A DNA stretch of 64,000 bases from Pseudomonas citri. Lineage in GTDB: Bacteria > Pseudomonadota > Gammaproteobacteria > Pseudomonadales > Pseudomonadaceae. The notes below the pieces were generated by a model that ran no database searches, had not been told where the DNA came from, and worked only from the letters and a program-made list of their open reading frames with translations. The DNA is taken from positions 62,001 to 126,000 of the forward strand of contig NZ_JAODAB010000016.1 of the NCBI RefSeq assembly GCF_025336485.1, in the 5' to 3' direction. Shown one piece after another: positions 1 to 8,122 of this stretch; positions within the stretch are counted from its first letter, which is position 1, and the number at the start of each line of letters is the position of its first letter. Position numbers and translations under genes: made by a program.

Positions 1-176
1 TAGACTTTCCGTCTTCCCGCGCGAGCAACCCGCAGGCTGGACGCGATACGGCATGAATAACCGTTGGGACACAAGCATGTAGCTGACAAGACCGGACCTG
101 AGCGATCCTTTCGCTGATCTCAGTTGCAGAGTAGCCTCAAGTCGTCACCACTGCCAAGCGGGGCCAGACACCGACT
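1..176. other. Window start, no gene recognised
   Basis: I recognise no coding frame with a convincing start, ribosome binding site or family match in the first 176 bases. It may be the downstream flank of a gene cut off by the window edge. Confidence 0.4.
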
Positions 177-413
177 TCATGAAATCGGCGTAATGCTGAT
201 GATTTCGATGCTGTGCTGGGACTTGAGGTTCTTGACGGTCGGCTCCGGGGTGCGACCTTCCAGGTCGTTGAGATCCAGTTGCGCGGGCACTGGAAGCAGC
301 CTTTCGCGAATCCATTGTGCAGCCTGTTCCATCGTGGGCTCCTGTTCATAGTCGAACTGCTCGGCGAGGGTCTCGCCGTGATCATCAACGAAAGTGATTT
401 CCCACTTTTGCAT
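177..413 (-). CDS. Small conserved hypothetical protein
   Basis: This 78-residue acidic protein starts MQKWEITFVDD and ends ISITPIS. A strong ribosome binding site (GAGGAGA on the minus strand) lies 5-6 bases before the ATG, which supports real translation. It has no signal peptide, membrane segment or motif that I can name. Its beta-strand-like ends around a helical middle suggest a small soluble domain. It looks like one of the small conserved proteins of unknown role in Pseudomonas. It stands alone, upstream of nothing on its own strand in this window. Confidence 0.7.
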   Translation of the reverse strand: MQKWEITFVDDHGETLAEQFDYEQEPTMEQAAQWIRERLLPVPAQLDLNDLEGRTPEPTVKNLKSQHSIEIISITPIS

Positions 414-505
414 CGCTGTCTCCTCGATCGATTCAGAACCTGGCTTACCTCTATCTCGACATTGCAGGCTGAATAATCGTTCCGCTGAGTCGTTGGGCGC
501 CCTTA

Positions 506-529
506 TGAAAAAACCGCCTCGCGGGCGGT
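506..529 (-). terminator. Rho-independent terminator of the START-domain gene
   Basis: On the minus strand the stem ACCGCC/GGCGGT closes a 5-base loop and is followed by six T residues, just past the stop codon at 549. Confidence 0.8.
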
Positions 530-548
530 CTTTTCATACAGTCGTCGA

Positions 549-1157
549 TTACTTCTCGGCGCGCTCCCTCAAGGACTTCAGGGTATTGAACGGCGCATCC
601 ACCACGAATTTGTTGGCCAGCCAGGATGGAACATCACCACCCGGCTCAGTGTGGACCTGGTAGACCACTTCGACCTGGCCCGCGCCCTTGGGAGTGAACT
701 TCCAGAACCCGTCGACCTGGGTCACGCGCACAAAACCCTTTTCCTCGGGCAGGTAAGTCGGCACACCCTTGAGGTGCCGAGTCAGACTGCCATCGGCGCC
801 TTCTTCCGTGGTGACCTCCAACACCGAGTCACGGGAAGTGACCGGCCATGGTGTGTTGAACTGGGTGTAGGTCCAGCTCTTGTTGGTTTCATGCTTGAGC
901 AGCTTCTGGCTCCTGCACTCATGAATCCAGGCGCAGGCTCCGGGAACGTCTTCCTGCAGCGCCCGCAGCTTTTCCAAGCTGGTTTTCATGACGGTCACGC
1001 CTCGGTAGGCCTTGTATTTGGAGCCGGCCACTTCACTGAGGGACACCTTGATACCATCCTGTTCCTTGGCGACTTGCCAGTCTTCGGCCTGGGCAGCGGC
1101 CGTGGCCAACAAGGCAGTCAACCCACACAGCACAGCCATACGATGCAGCGAACCCAT
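549..1157 (-). CDS. START domain-containing periplasmic protein
   Basis: The 202-residue product begins MGSLHRMAVLCGL and has a cleavable signal peptide ending near AAAQAED. The mature part, from about residue 25, matches the START/SRPBCC lipid-binding fold: DWQVAKEQDGIKV at the front, the middle TPWPVTSRDSV segment, and VYQVHTEPGG near the end. Such proteins bind hydrophobic ligands in a deep pocket. The ligand here is unknown. I chose the ATG at 1157 because AAGGAAAA sits just upstream; a longer reading from a TTG at 1178 is less likely. A terminator follows directly. Confidence 0.85.
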   Translation of the reverse strand: MGSLHRMAVLCGLTALLATAAAQAEDWQVAKEQDGIKVSLSEVAGSKYKAYRGVTVMKTSLEKLRALQEDVPGACAWIHECRSQKLLKHETNKSWTYTQFNTPWPVTSRDSVLEVTTEEGADGSLTRHLKGVPTYLPEEKGFVRVTQVDGFWKFTPKGAGQVEVVYQVHTEPGGDVPSWLANKFVVDAPFNTLKSLRERAEK

Positions 1158-1210
1158 AGTCTTTTCCTTATTGTCCAAGTTCGTTCATTTGAATGCCGTT
1201 CATTGCGCCA

Positions 1211-1465
1211 TTACGCAGCCGTGATTTGCTCCCACCAACCGATCAGCCGGATGGCCTCTTCGCTGCTGTTGCCGCAGACCTCGATGTCGGCCTGGAAACC
1301 CGAGCACACCGCCGGGCGTTCTGGCTGGCCAAAGATCTGGCACAGGTTATCGACCGACAACTGCACGCAACGTTCGCCCGCAGGCTTGCCTTGGGGCATT
1401 CCCGGAATGGACGAGCTGATGGAAGGGGCAATGCAACACGCGCCACAGCCTTCACGGCATTTCAT
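1211..1465 (-). CDS. YkgJ-family cysteine cluster protein
   Basis: The 84-residue protein begins MKCREGCGACCIAPSI. Its cysteines (C3, C7, C10, C11, then C38, C45, C57 and C66 by eye) fit the YkgJ/CxxCxxCC family, thought to bind zinc or an iron-sulfur cluster. PERPAVCSGF is also typical. The function is unknown. It is cytoplasmic, with no signal peptide. It lies 53 bases upstream of the START-domain gene on the same strand and could share a transcript with it. Confidence 0.85.
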   Translation of the reverse strand: MKCREGCGACCIAPSISSSIPGMPQGKPAGERCVQLSVDNLCQIFGQPERPAVCSGFQADIEVCGNSSEEAIRLIGWWEQITAA

Positions 1466-1607
1466 GACGACAACATCCTCACGGCAGGTAATGGTTGGTA
1501 ACGGGACACAGAGTAACGGCTAAAACAGTTGTTTTAAATTACCGTCGGCGTGTTTTTTCCCCACGATCGGATGACTGAACAGTCAGCGACGAACAACATC
1601 CCCTGGC

Positions 1608-2081
1608 TTACTGCTTGAACTCGATGTCCAGCGCCGCGCCTTCCACTTCATAACGCTCCTGGTTACGCAATGGCAGTTGCATTTCGTTGCTCAGCAAACG
1701 GCCATTGAGTTGGAACGGCCCGGGCTTCTCCCCGAACATCGACGGCAATAAAGGTTCGCGCTTGGACATCGACACTTTGCCGGGGGGCTGGAGTTGTTCG
1801 ACCATGTCCCGGGGCAAGCTCAGATCCAGCTTGGCCGGTGGTAGAGGCGTCTGGGCGATCTCATGGGCAGATTGGCTCTTGGACGCAATCGGCGCTCGTT
1901 TCTTCGCCGTGGCAGCGGCTTTCTTGGCCGGTGTCTTTTTAACGACCGCCGGCTTTCCAGGTGCTTTTTTCGTGACCTGGGCCGACGGCTTCTCCGATGC
2001 CGAAGCCGCCACGACACCCCCTGCATGGAAGGCAGTCAACAGGCCGATCAAGACCCACGCGGCAGGAAAAATGGCTTTCAT
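1608..2081 (-). CDS. Secreted Ala/Lys/Pro-rich hypothetical protein
   Basis: The 157-residue product has an N-terminal signal peptide (MKAIFPAAWVLIGLLTAFHAGGVVAAS). A low-complexity Ala-Lys-Pro stretch from about residue 30 to 70 (KKAPGKPAVVKKTPAKKAAATAKK, in part) is followed by a more ordered C-terminal half with LDLSLPRDMVEQLQPPGKVSMSK near its start. The basic repeat resembles envelope or nucleic-acid-associated tails, and homologues are sometimes misnamed as translation factor fragments. I assign no function. It probably works in the periplasm. Confidence 0.7.
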   Translation of the reverse strand: MKAIFPAAWVLIGLLTAFHAGGVVAASASEKPSAQVTKKAPGKPAVVKKTPAKKAAATAKKRAPIASKSQSAHEIAQTPLPPAKLDLSLPRDMVEQLQPPGKVSMSKREPLLPSMFGEKPGPFQLNGRLLSNEMQLPLRNQERYEVEGAALDIEFKQ

Positions 2082-2167
2082 AAAACATCACGACACTGGC
2101 GACACAGGTGCCCATGCTCGCCTGATAACAGGGCGCTGACAAGTGCGTCGGATGATGCCGCTGGCGC

Positions 2168-3610
2168 CTAAAGAAATCCGTTGGCCGTCTCTTGGCATAA
2201 TTGCTTCGCCAACAGCCCCAGCGTCATCAACGCCCGCTCTGCCTCGCGGTTCCAGGGGATACCACAGTTCAGGCGAATACAGTGGTTGAACTGCTCGGTA
2301 TTACTGAAAATCAGCCCTGGCGCAATACTGATACCTTGCTGCAAGGCTTGCACATGCAGTTCCTGGGTGTTGACCCGCCCCGGCAGGCTGACCCACAGGA
2401 TGAAGCCTCCGGTGGGACGACTCATTTGCGTGCCCTCGGGGAAGTGCTGCTGCACCGCCAACTGGAAAGCACTCAGGTTCTTGCGGTACTCCTGGCGGAT
2501 ATAGCGCAGGTGTCGGTCATAACCGCCGTTCTCAAGATACGCCGCGATCCCCATCTGCGTGACGCTGCACGCCGAATGGGTGCTGAAGGTCTGCAAGCGC
2601 TGGATTTCCTGCTGGAACTTGCCGGCGATCATCCAGCCGATGCGCACGCCCGGCGACAAAGTCTTGGAAAAACTCGAGCAATAAATGACCCGGTCCAGCC
2701 GATCGTAGGCTTTGAGGGCCTTGGTGCGGCCTTGCTCGAACATCAGTTCGCCGTAGATATCGTCCTCGACGATCTGGATGTCGAAGTCCGACGCCAGGCG
2801 CAGCAATTGCTTCTGCCGCTCCTCGGGCATGGTGCCGCCGAGGGGATTGCTCAGGCGCGTGGTCAGCACCAGCGCTTTGATCGACCACTGGTTTGCCGCC
2901 AGTTGCAAGGCTTCCAGGCTCATGCCGGTCACCGGGTCACTGGGGATCTCGATGACCTTGAGCCCCAGCAAGTCCGCCAGCTGCAACAAGCCGTAGTAGG
3001 TGGGTGACTCGGCGGCAATCAGGTCCCCGGGCCGGGTCAGCACCCGCAGGGACATTTGCAACGCGTCGACACAGCCGTGAGTGATCACTACCTCGGAAGG
3101 GTCCACCACGACACCGGCGTCACGCATGCGGATGGCCACCTGGCGACGCAGCGGTTCGAAGCCCGGGCTGAACATGTAGCTGAATGCCCGCGGGCTATGG
3201 AAACGCGTGACCTTCGCCAATTGCTGGTGCAATGCCCGAACAGGCAGGTAGTCGACGCTCGGCACCGCCGCCCCCAGCGGAAACACGCCCTCGCGACGCG
3301 ACTCCACCAACACCTGCTGGATGATGCTGCTGCGCGTCACCAGCCCCGGACGTTCGACCCGGGCAATGTCCGGGGTCGACGCCGTCAAGGCTGGCGTCTG
3401 GTGCACGTAGTAACCCGATTGTGGCCGCGCGCGGATCAACCCCTGGTCTTCAAGATTGGCGTAGGCCTGCAACACCGTGGCATGGCTGACGTTGAGTTGC
3501 GAGCTCATCTTGCGCACCGACGGTACGCGCTCACCCGGCTGGTACACACCGCGCCGGATGTCTTCAGCCAGCTGTTGAGCAATACGTTGATAGAGCAGAA
3601 GGTTGGTCAT
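2168..3610 (-). CDS. MocR/PdxR-type GntR regulator with aminotransferase domain
   Basis: The 480-residue protein fuses an N-terminal GntR winged helix (about residues 5-70, with RIAQQLAEDIRRG and VSHATVLQAYANLE) to a fold-type I aminotransferase domain (about 100-470). The PLP-binding motif SSFSKTLSPGVRIGW places the Schiff-base lysine at K316, so cofactor binding is expected. MocR proteins usually sense an amine, amino acid or vitamin B6 species. The effector cannot be told from sequence. It is transcribed alone, and its upstream region carries an unusual inverted repeat (3704-3736) that may be its own operator. Confidence 0.9.
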   Translation of the reverse strand: MTNLLLYQRIAQQLAEDIRRGVYQPGERVPSVRKMSSQLNVSHATVLQAYANLEDQGLIRARPQSGYYVHQTPALTASTPDIARVERPGLVTRSSIIQQVLVESRREGVFPLGAAVPSVDYLPVRALHQQLAKVTRFHSPRAFSYMFSPGFEPLRRQVAIRMRDAGVVVDPSEVVITHGCVDALQMSLRVLTRPGDLIAAESPTYYGLLQLADLLGLKVIEIPSDPVTGMSLEALQLAANQWSIKALVLTTRLSNPLGGTMPEERQKQLLRLASDFDIQIVEDDIYGELMFEQGRTKALKAYDRLDRVIYCSSFSKTLSPGVRIGWMIAGKFQQEIQRLQTFSTHSACSVTQMGIAAYLENGGYDRHLRYIRQEYRKNLSAFQLAVQQHFPEGTQMSRPTGGFILWVSLPGRVNTQELHVQALQQGISIAPGLIFSNTEQFNHCIRLNCGIPWNREAERALMTLGLLAKQLCQETANGFL

Positions 3611-3703
3611 GACGCAGCACTCGATTTCACGGGCATTTTATTCTTGTGGGAAACGATACCGGAACAGTTTAGAAGTGTACTGGGACAGTTGCCAGATTAC
3701 TCG

Positions 3704-3736
3704 ACAGTACAGTGGGGTGACAGCCCCAACTGTACT
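3704..3736. promoter_or_regulatory. Inverted repeat upstream of the mocR-type gene
   Basis: AGTACAGTGGGG (3706-3717) is repeated in reverse complement as CCCCAACTGTACT (3724-3736), with one extra base. A related AGTGTACTGGGACAG lies at about 3673-3687. Several copies of an ACTGTACT-like word close to a MocR gene fit an operator, but a hairpin role cannot be excluded. Confidence 0.5.
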
Positions 3737-3755
3737 AATCGCATGAGCGCAGGCT

Positions 3756-3790
3756 CAAAAAAACCCGGCGCCTTCTAAAGGGGCCGGGTT
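3756..3790 (-). terminator. Terminator after the OmpA-like gene
   Basis: On the minus strand an AACCCGGC/GCCGGGTT stem with a CCTTTAGAAGG interior is followed by seven T residues, 20 bases past the stop codon at 3808. It ends the solute-binding protein/DUF4398/OmpA transcript. Confidence 0.85.
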
Positions 3791-3807
3791 TTCCAGTGAC
3801 GCAGCCC

Positions 3808-4617
3808 TCAGCGGGCGGCGCCGAGCTGGCCTTTCTCGTCGGAGAACACGATCTCGACGCGACGGTTCTGCGCCCTGCCCCGCTCCGAAGCGTTGACGTC
3901 CACCGGGTACTCGTCACCGTAGCCTTCGACCTGGATGCGTTTTTCGTCGATCCCCAGGTCCACCAGCACATCGGCCACCGCCTGTGCGCGATCACGCGAC
4001 AACTTCAGGTTCTCCTGTTTACCCCCCGTGCTGTCGGTATAACCCTCGATACGCACCACACGCTTGGGATTGAGCTGCATGAACTGGACGATCTTGAGCA
4101 CAACCCGATTGGCCGAGTTTTTCAGTTCGGCTTCACCGGCGTCGAACAGCACATCGCCAAGGGTCATCACCAAGCCGCGATCGGTCTCGGTGGTCGCCAT
4201 CGCCATGATCTGTTCTTCGAGCCACTTGCCCTGCTGCTGGACACTCAACAACTTGGATTCGCGCAAGGCCAATTGCAGGCGCTGGCGCTCCAGTTCGAGC
4301 TTCGCCGCGCGCTCTTCGTTGAGCAACTTGTTGCTGTGCTCGCGGGCGATCGCACTGTAGCGCTGGCTCAGGTAGGCGTAATGCTGCACATCCTCGCCGC
4401 TGCCCCAGTAGCTGGACAAACGATCGGCACGGGCCAGGGATTCGCCGGCGCGGATGACGTCCTTGGGCGCAGCACGCAGCACGTTGGCGTCTTCCTTGAC
4501 CTTCTGGAAGTCGGCACTGGCCTGATCAAGCGCGGCCTCGCTACGCTGGCCGGCGCAACCATACAAACTGGCCAGGCCCGCCAGAAGCAAGCCGCCGAAT
4601 ACGTGGGAGTGCTTCAT
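3808..4617 (-). CDS. OmpA-family peptidoglycan-binding lipoprotein
   Basis: The 269-residue protein has a lipoprotein signal with lipobox LYGC (Cys near 21). A helical, probably coiled-coil region follows (about 85-135, rich in ERQRLQLALRESK). The C-terminal OmpA domain (about 145-255) carries RIEGYTDSTGGKQENLKLSRDRA and GYGDEYPV, the residues that bind diaminopimelate in peptidoglycan. It would tie the outer membrane to the wall. Its start overlaps the end of the DUF4398 gene by 4 bases, showing translational coupling. The pairing of DUF4398 and OmpA lipoproteins is common in Pseudomonas. Confidence 0.9.
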   Translation of the reverse strand: MKHSHVFGGLLLAGLASLYGCAGQRSEAALDQASADFQKVKEDANVLRAAPKDVIRAGESLARADRLSSYWGSGEDVQHYAYLSQRYSAIAREHSNKLLNEERAAKLELERQRLQLALRESKLLSVQQQGKWLEEQIMAMATTETDRGLVMTLGDVLFDAGEAELKNSANRVVLKIVQFMQLNPKRVVRIEGYTDSTGGKQENLKLSRDRAQAVADVLVDLGIDEKRIQVEGYGDEYPVDVNASERGRAQNRRVEIVFSDEKGQLGAAR

Positions 4618-4973
4618 TGGGCGTCCTCCCGCAACTGCTTGCGCAAACGCTTGATGCGGGTGTCGAGCACGTTCAATTGCTCCTGGCTCTTGAGGGTCAG
4701 CACCTTCGCCTCGGCCAGGCGTGCGTCCAGTTCGGCCTGTTCGGAGCGCATGCGGGCCTTCTTGTACGATTCGTCGGCCATGTTGGATTTGGCTCGGGCA
4801 AATTTTTCTTCAGCCAGTTTCAACTCGGGTACTTCGTCGGCAGTGGCGCCTACGGCACGGGCCTGCTCAAGTGCCTGTTCAGTCAGGCGGATCTGTTCAT
4901 TCGGCGCCGGATCGGCTGCGCAGCCCGCCAGAGCCAGAACGGCCAGGGCAGCGGAAAGAGGTCGAATAGTCAC
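4614..4973 (-). CDS. DUF4398 domain lipoprotein
   Basis: The 119-residue product begins MTIRPLSAALAVLALAGCAADP, a lipoprotein signal with Cys at position 18. The rest is a long helical segment (about 30-115, with AEEKFARAKSNMADESYKKARMRSEQAELDARLAEAK in several pieces) that should form a coiled coil, as in the DUF4398 family. It is anchored in the outer membrane. It lies 9 bases downstream of a periplasmic solute-binding protein gene and overlaps the OmpA-like gene, so the three are one operon. The molecular role of DUF4398 is not established. Confidence 0.85.
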   Translation of the reverse strand: MTIRPLSAALAVLALAGCAADPAPNEQIRLTEQALEQARAVGATADEVPELKLAEEKFARAKSNMADESYKKARMRSEQAELDARLAEAKVLTLKSQEQLNVLDTRIKRLRKQLREDAQ

Positions 4974-4982
4974 TAATGTTCC

Positions 4983-5807
4983 CTACTGTTTGGGGGCACT
5001 GACAGATGGCTGCAACTGTGTGTTCCAACGCTCCAGATTGCGCTGCAACACAGCCTCCGTCAGGCCGGACGCGGCCAATTCTGTCATCTTTTGCGCCAGC
5101 TGTCCGCGCAACCATGGGTCATTGCAGGCGGAGTTGTGGGAAACCGCCACAAACAGTCCCGGTTTATCCACCGCTTGCGGTGCGGCCTGAAGATCGTTCG
5201 CCATGCCCAGTGTCTGAGCCATTGCCAGGCCCGAGTAGCGTCCCGCCAGTACATATTCCACCTCTCCCAACAGCAATTTCTGAAAGGCCTGGGTCAGGTT
5301 TGGCGTGCGGGTCAGGGACAATTGCTGCTCGGCAAAAACGCCAAATCCCTGGGTCATGCGAGACTTTTCCGACAAGGCGCCGCGATGGCCATGAAGGTCG
5401 CCGGGCTGGTTGAAGGCCAGGGTCGAATCCTTGCGGGTCCAGACCAGATAGTCGTTTTCCAGCAACGGTGGATGAATGTAGTCCAGGGTTTCAAGTTCCG
5501 TCGTAGTCAACGGCACGTCGGCGAGCAGGTCCATGCGGCCGCTGCGCACTTCATCCAGTGCCTGGGCGCGCTTGCCGGCGTAGAGCAGTTCGATCTTGAT
5601 CCCCAGCTCCTGCGCCACTTGCGTGAGCAGGTCGGCACTGGCGCCGATCAGGTGCTTGGGGTCTTGCGGGTCTTGCCAAAGGTAGGGTGGCGCATCCGGG
5701 CTGCCGGTGGCGATCAGTCGCTCACACTTGCCGGCCGCGGCTGACAGGTCCGGCACGAGCGCCAAAGCGCATAACAACGACCCACCTGCCAAACGGCGCA
5801 GATCCAT
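4983..5807 (-). CDS. Periplasmic solute-binding protein (family 3)
   Basis: The 274-residue product starts MDLRRLAGGSLLCALALVPDL and has a cleavable signal peptide. The mature protein is a two-lobed type II binding fold: PDAPPYLWQDPQDPKHLIGASADLL near the start, MDLLADVPLTTTELETLDY in the middle, and a closing helix before the end. The start at 5807 is set by GAGGAG 9 bases upstream. No ABC permease or ATPase gene is nearby; it heads an operon with two envelope lipoproteins. It may therefore act as a sensor or orphan binding protein. The ligand is probably an amino acid or other small polar molecule. Confidence 0.85.
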   Translation of the reverse strand: MDLRRLAGGSLLCALALVPDLSAAAGKCERLIATGSPDAPPYLWQDPQDPKHLIGASADLLTQVAQELGIKIELLYAGKRAQALDEVRSGRMDLLADVPLTTTELETLDYIHPPLLENDYLVWTRKDSTLAFNQPGDLHGHRGALSEKSRMTQGFGVFAEQQLSLTRTPNLTQAFQKLLLGEVEYVLAGRYSGLAMAQTLGMANDLQAAPQAVDKPGLFVAVSHNSACNDPWLRGQLAQKMTELAASGLTEAVLQRNLERWNTQLQPSVSAPKQ

Positions 5808-5834
5808 GGCGATATGCTCCTCTGATACAGAAAT

Positions 5835-5858
5835 AAAAAACCCGACCAAAGGGCCGGG
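5835..5858 (-). terminator. Terminator after etfA
   Basis: Read on the minus strand, the stem CCCGGCC/GGTCGGG (one G-T pair) with loop CTTT is followed by six T residues. It lies 40 bases past the etfA stop and just upstream of the solute-binding protein gene. Confidence 0.85.
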
Positions 5859-5897
5859 CTCTTTATAAATGAAGACGTTATAAGTGAAGAGGCCGGA

Positions 5898-6827
5898 TTA
5901 GACCAGCTTCTCCAGCTCAGGGACGGCTTCGAACAGGTCCGCTACCAGGCCATAGTCAGCCACCTGGAAGATCGGCGCTTCTTCGTCCTTGTTGATCGCC
6001 ACGATCACCTTGGAGTCTTTCATGCCGGCCAGGTGCTGGATCGCGCCGGAGATACCGACGGCGATGTACAGCTGTGGCGCCACGATCTTGCCGGTCTGCC
6101 CGACCTGCATGTCGTTGGGTACGAAACCTGCGTCGACCGCCGCGCGGGAAGCGCCGACGGCAGCGCCCAGCTTGTCGGCCAGGGCGTACAGGTGCTTGAA
6201 GTTGTCGCCGTTCTGCATGCCACGACCGCCGGAAACGACGATCTTGGCAGCGGTCAGCTCAGGACGGTCGGACTTGGCCAGTTCTTCGTTGACGAAGCTG
6301 GAAATGCCGGCGTCATGGGCAGCGCCCACGGCTTCGATGGCAGCCGAGCCACCTTCGGCGGCAACCGGGTCGAAACCGGTGGCGCGCACGGTGATGACCT
6401 TGATCGCAGCAGTCGATTGCACGGTAGCGATGGCGTTACCGGCGTAGATCGGACGGGTGAAGGTGTCGGCGCTCACTACCGAGATGATCTCGGAGATCTG
6501 GTCGACATCCAATGCAGCGGCCACGCGCGGCAGGATGTTCTTGCCGTTGGAGGTGGCGGCGGCCAGGATGTGGCTGTAGCCCTTGCCCAGCTCGACTGCC
6601 AGTGGCGCGACGTTCTCAGGAAGCTGGTGCGCGTAGGCGGCATTGTCCGCGTTCAGGACCTTGCTGACGCCAGCGATTTTCGCTGCAGCTTCGGCCACGG
6701 CGCCAGCGCCCTGCCCGGCCACCAATACGTGGATATCGCCACCGATCTTGGCAGCGGCAGCAACAGTGTTCAGCGTGGCCGGGGCCAGCGCCTTGTTATC
6801 GTGTTCGGCGATTACGAGGATAGTCAT
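5898..6827 (-). CDS. etfA: Electron transfer flavoprotein alpha subunit
   Basis: The 309-residue protein begins MTILVIAEHDNKAL and matches the full-length ETF alpha family. The C-terminal FAD domain has VVSGGRGMQNGDNFKHLYALADKLGAAVGASRAAVDAGFVP (in part) and GQTGKIVAPQLYIAVGISGAIQH, the signature that binds FAD. With EtfB it forms a soluble heterodimer. The dimer accepts electrons from acyl-CoA and other dehydrogenases and passes them to EtfQO. It lies 2 bases downstream of etfB on the same transcript, and a terminator follows. Confidence 0.98.
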   Translation of the reverse strand: MTILVIAEHDNKALAPATLNTVAAAAKIGGDIHVLVAGQGAGAVAEAAAKIAGVSKVLNADNAAYAHQLPENVAPLAVELGKGYSHILAAATSNGKNILPRVAAALDVDQISEIISVVSADTFTRPIYAGNAIATVQSTAAIKVITVRATGFDPVAAEGGSAAIEAVGAAHDAGISSFVNEELAKSDRPELTAAKIVVSGGRGMQNGDNFKHLYALADKLGAAVGASRAAVDAGFVPNDMQVGQTGKIVAPQLYIAVGISGAIQHLAGMKDSKVIVAINKDEEAPIFQVADYGLVADLFEAVPELEKLV

Positions 6828-6829
6828 GA

Positions 6830-7579
6830 TCAGATCACCTTCGCTTCGTTTTTCAGTTTCTCGACCAGTTCAGCCACCGACTTGACCTTGATACCCGCGC
6901 TGCGTGCCGCTGGCGCTTCGACTTTCACGGTCTTGTTGGTGGAGGCGGTGGAAACGCCCAAAGCATCTGGAGTCAGCACTTCGAGAGGCTTCTTCTTGGC
7001 TTTCATGATGTTTGGCAGGGACGCGTAGCGCGGCTCGTTCAAACGCAGGTCGGTGGTGACGATGGCCGGCAGTTTCAGGGAAACCGTCTGCGCGCCGCCG
7101 TCGATTTCGCGGGTCACGGCAACCTTGTCGCCGCTGACTTCGACTTTCGAGGCGAAGGTGCCCTGACCGTAGCCGCTCAATGCCGCGAGCATCTGGCCAG
7201 TCTGGTTGTTGTCGCTGTCGATGGCTTGTTTGCCAAGGATCACCAACTGCGGCTGTTCCTTGTCGACCACCGCCTTGAGCAGTTTGGCCACGGCCAGGGA
7301 AGTCAGATCTTCAGCGGATTCGACGAGGATGGCGCGGTCGGCACCCAGTGCCAGCGCGGTGCGCAGTTGTTCCTGGGCGGTGGTCGGGCCGATGGACACG
7401 ACGACGATCTCAGTCGCCACGCCTTTTTCCTTCAGACGTACGGCCTCTTCTACGGCGATTTCGCAGAAAGGGTTCATCGACATCTTGACGTTGGCGAGGT
7501 CGACGCCGGAGTTGTCCGCCTTGACGCGAACCTTGACGTTATAGTCGACCACTCGTTTGACAGCTACAAGAACCTTCAT
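6830..7579 (-). CDS. etfB: Electron transfer flavoprotein beta subunit
   Basis: The 249-residue product starts MKVLVAVKRVVDYNVKVRVK and carries the beta-subunit signature LAKLLKAVVDKEQPQLVILGKQAIDSDNNQTGQMLAALSGY (in part), which binds the AMP moiety. The C-terminal arm, KSVAELVEKLKNEAKVI, packs against EtfA. It is the first gene of the etfBA operon and is divergent from etfQO across a 543-base region. ATG is the only sensible start. Confidence 0.98.
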   Translation of the reverse strand: MKVLVAVKRVVDYNVKVRVKADNSGVDLANVKMSMNPFCEIAVEEAVRLKEKGVATEIVVVSIGPTTAQEQLRTALALGADRAILVESAEDLTSLAVAKLLKAVVDKEQPQLVILGKQAIDSDNNQTGQMLAALSGYGQGTFASKVEVSGDKVAVTREIDGGAQTVSLKLPAIVTTDLRLNEPRYASLPNIMKAKKKPLEVLTPDALGVSTASTNKTVKVEAPAARSAGIKVKSVAELVEKLKNEAKVI

Positions 7580-7954
7580 GGATTCCTCGTTACTCTCCGG
7601 TGAAAAGAAAGTCGCCTAGGCGAACCTGGCGGTTGATGCTCGTGGGTGCAAGGGCACCTCTAAAAACGCCGGCATGAACCACACATGACCTTGCTCACGG
7701 CGTGAAGACCATTTGTCACGGATGACCGATGAGTCATTCATTATCGCGGCGTGTAAACTGCGCATCCGAACCGCGCAATACGTCATTTCCTGGGCGCCTT
7801 CGCCCTGCCTTTAGAGGTGCTCTTGGAACCGACAGTCAGCCTACGGCGAGCGCAAAACCGCCCGTATCTTGACCGGAACACCTATTCCGGTCAATACGGC
7901 AAAATGGCCAGTCATAAGCCGTACGTCAGTGATTTATCTGGGCTGCGGCTATTT

Positions 7955-7968
7955 CAAACAAACGTTTG
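7955..7968. promoter_or_regulatory. Candidate PsrA operator upstream of etfQO
   Basis: CAAAC-AAAC-GTTTG fits the published PsrA consensus (G/C)AAAC-N2-4-GTTT(G/C). It ends 2 bases before the -35 box of the etfQO promoter, a position suited to repression. PsrA is a TetR-family repressor released by long-chain fatty acids and is reported to act on fatty acid oxidation genes in Pseudomonas. Confidence 0.65.
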
Positions 7969-7970
7969 TA

Positions 7971-7999
7971 TTGGACCCTGAGAGTGGTGTAGATATAAT
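7971..7999 (+). promoter_or_regulatory. Sigma-70 promoter of etfQO
   Basis: TTGGAC (7971-7976) and a perfect TATAAT (7994-7999) are separated by 17 bases. Transcription would start near 8006, leaving a leader of about 117 bases. Confidence 0.75.
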
Positions 8000-8122
8000 G
8001 CGCCGCCAAGAGAGAACGCGGGTCATCCATTGTTGCTTTCGGTGCTTTTTGCTAAGGAAACAACGGATGCAACGTCACCCTCCAATTAGAAAAACCGTGA
8101 GCCTTGAGTAGGAGATAGCCCT

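Larger units (their letters stand above)
7580..8122. promoter_or_regulatory. Divergent etfBA/etfQO intergenic region
   Basis: This 543-base stretch has no gene. It holds a strong etfQO promoter with a PsrA-like site, listed separately. It also has a 12-bp palindrome TCGCCTAGGCGA at 7612-7623 in the presumed etfB leader. An 11-bp sequence, GCACCTCTAAA (7654-7664), recurs in inverted orientation as TTTAGAGGTGC (7810-7820). I could not identify a clear sigma-70 promoter for etfBA. Confidence 0.6.
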
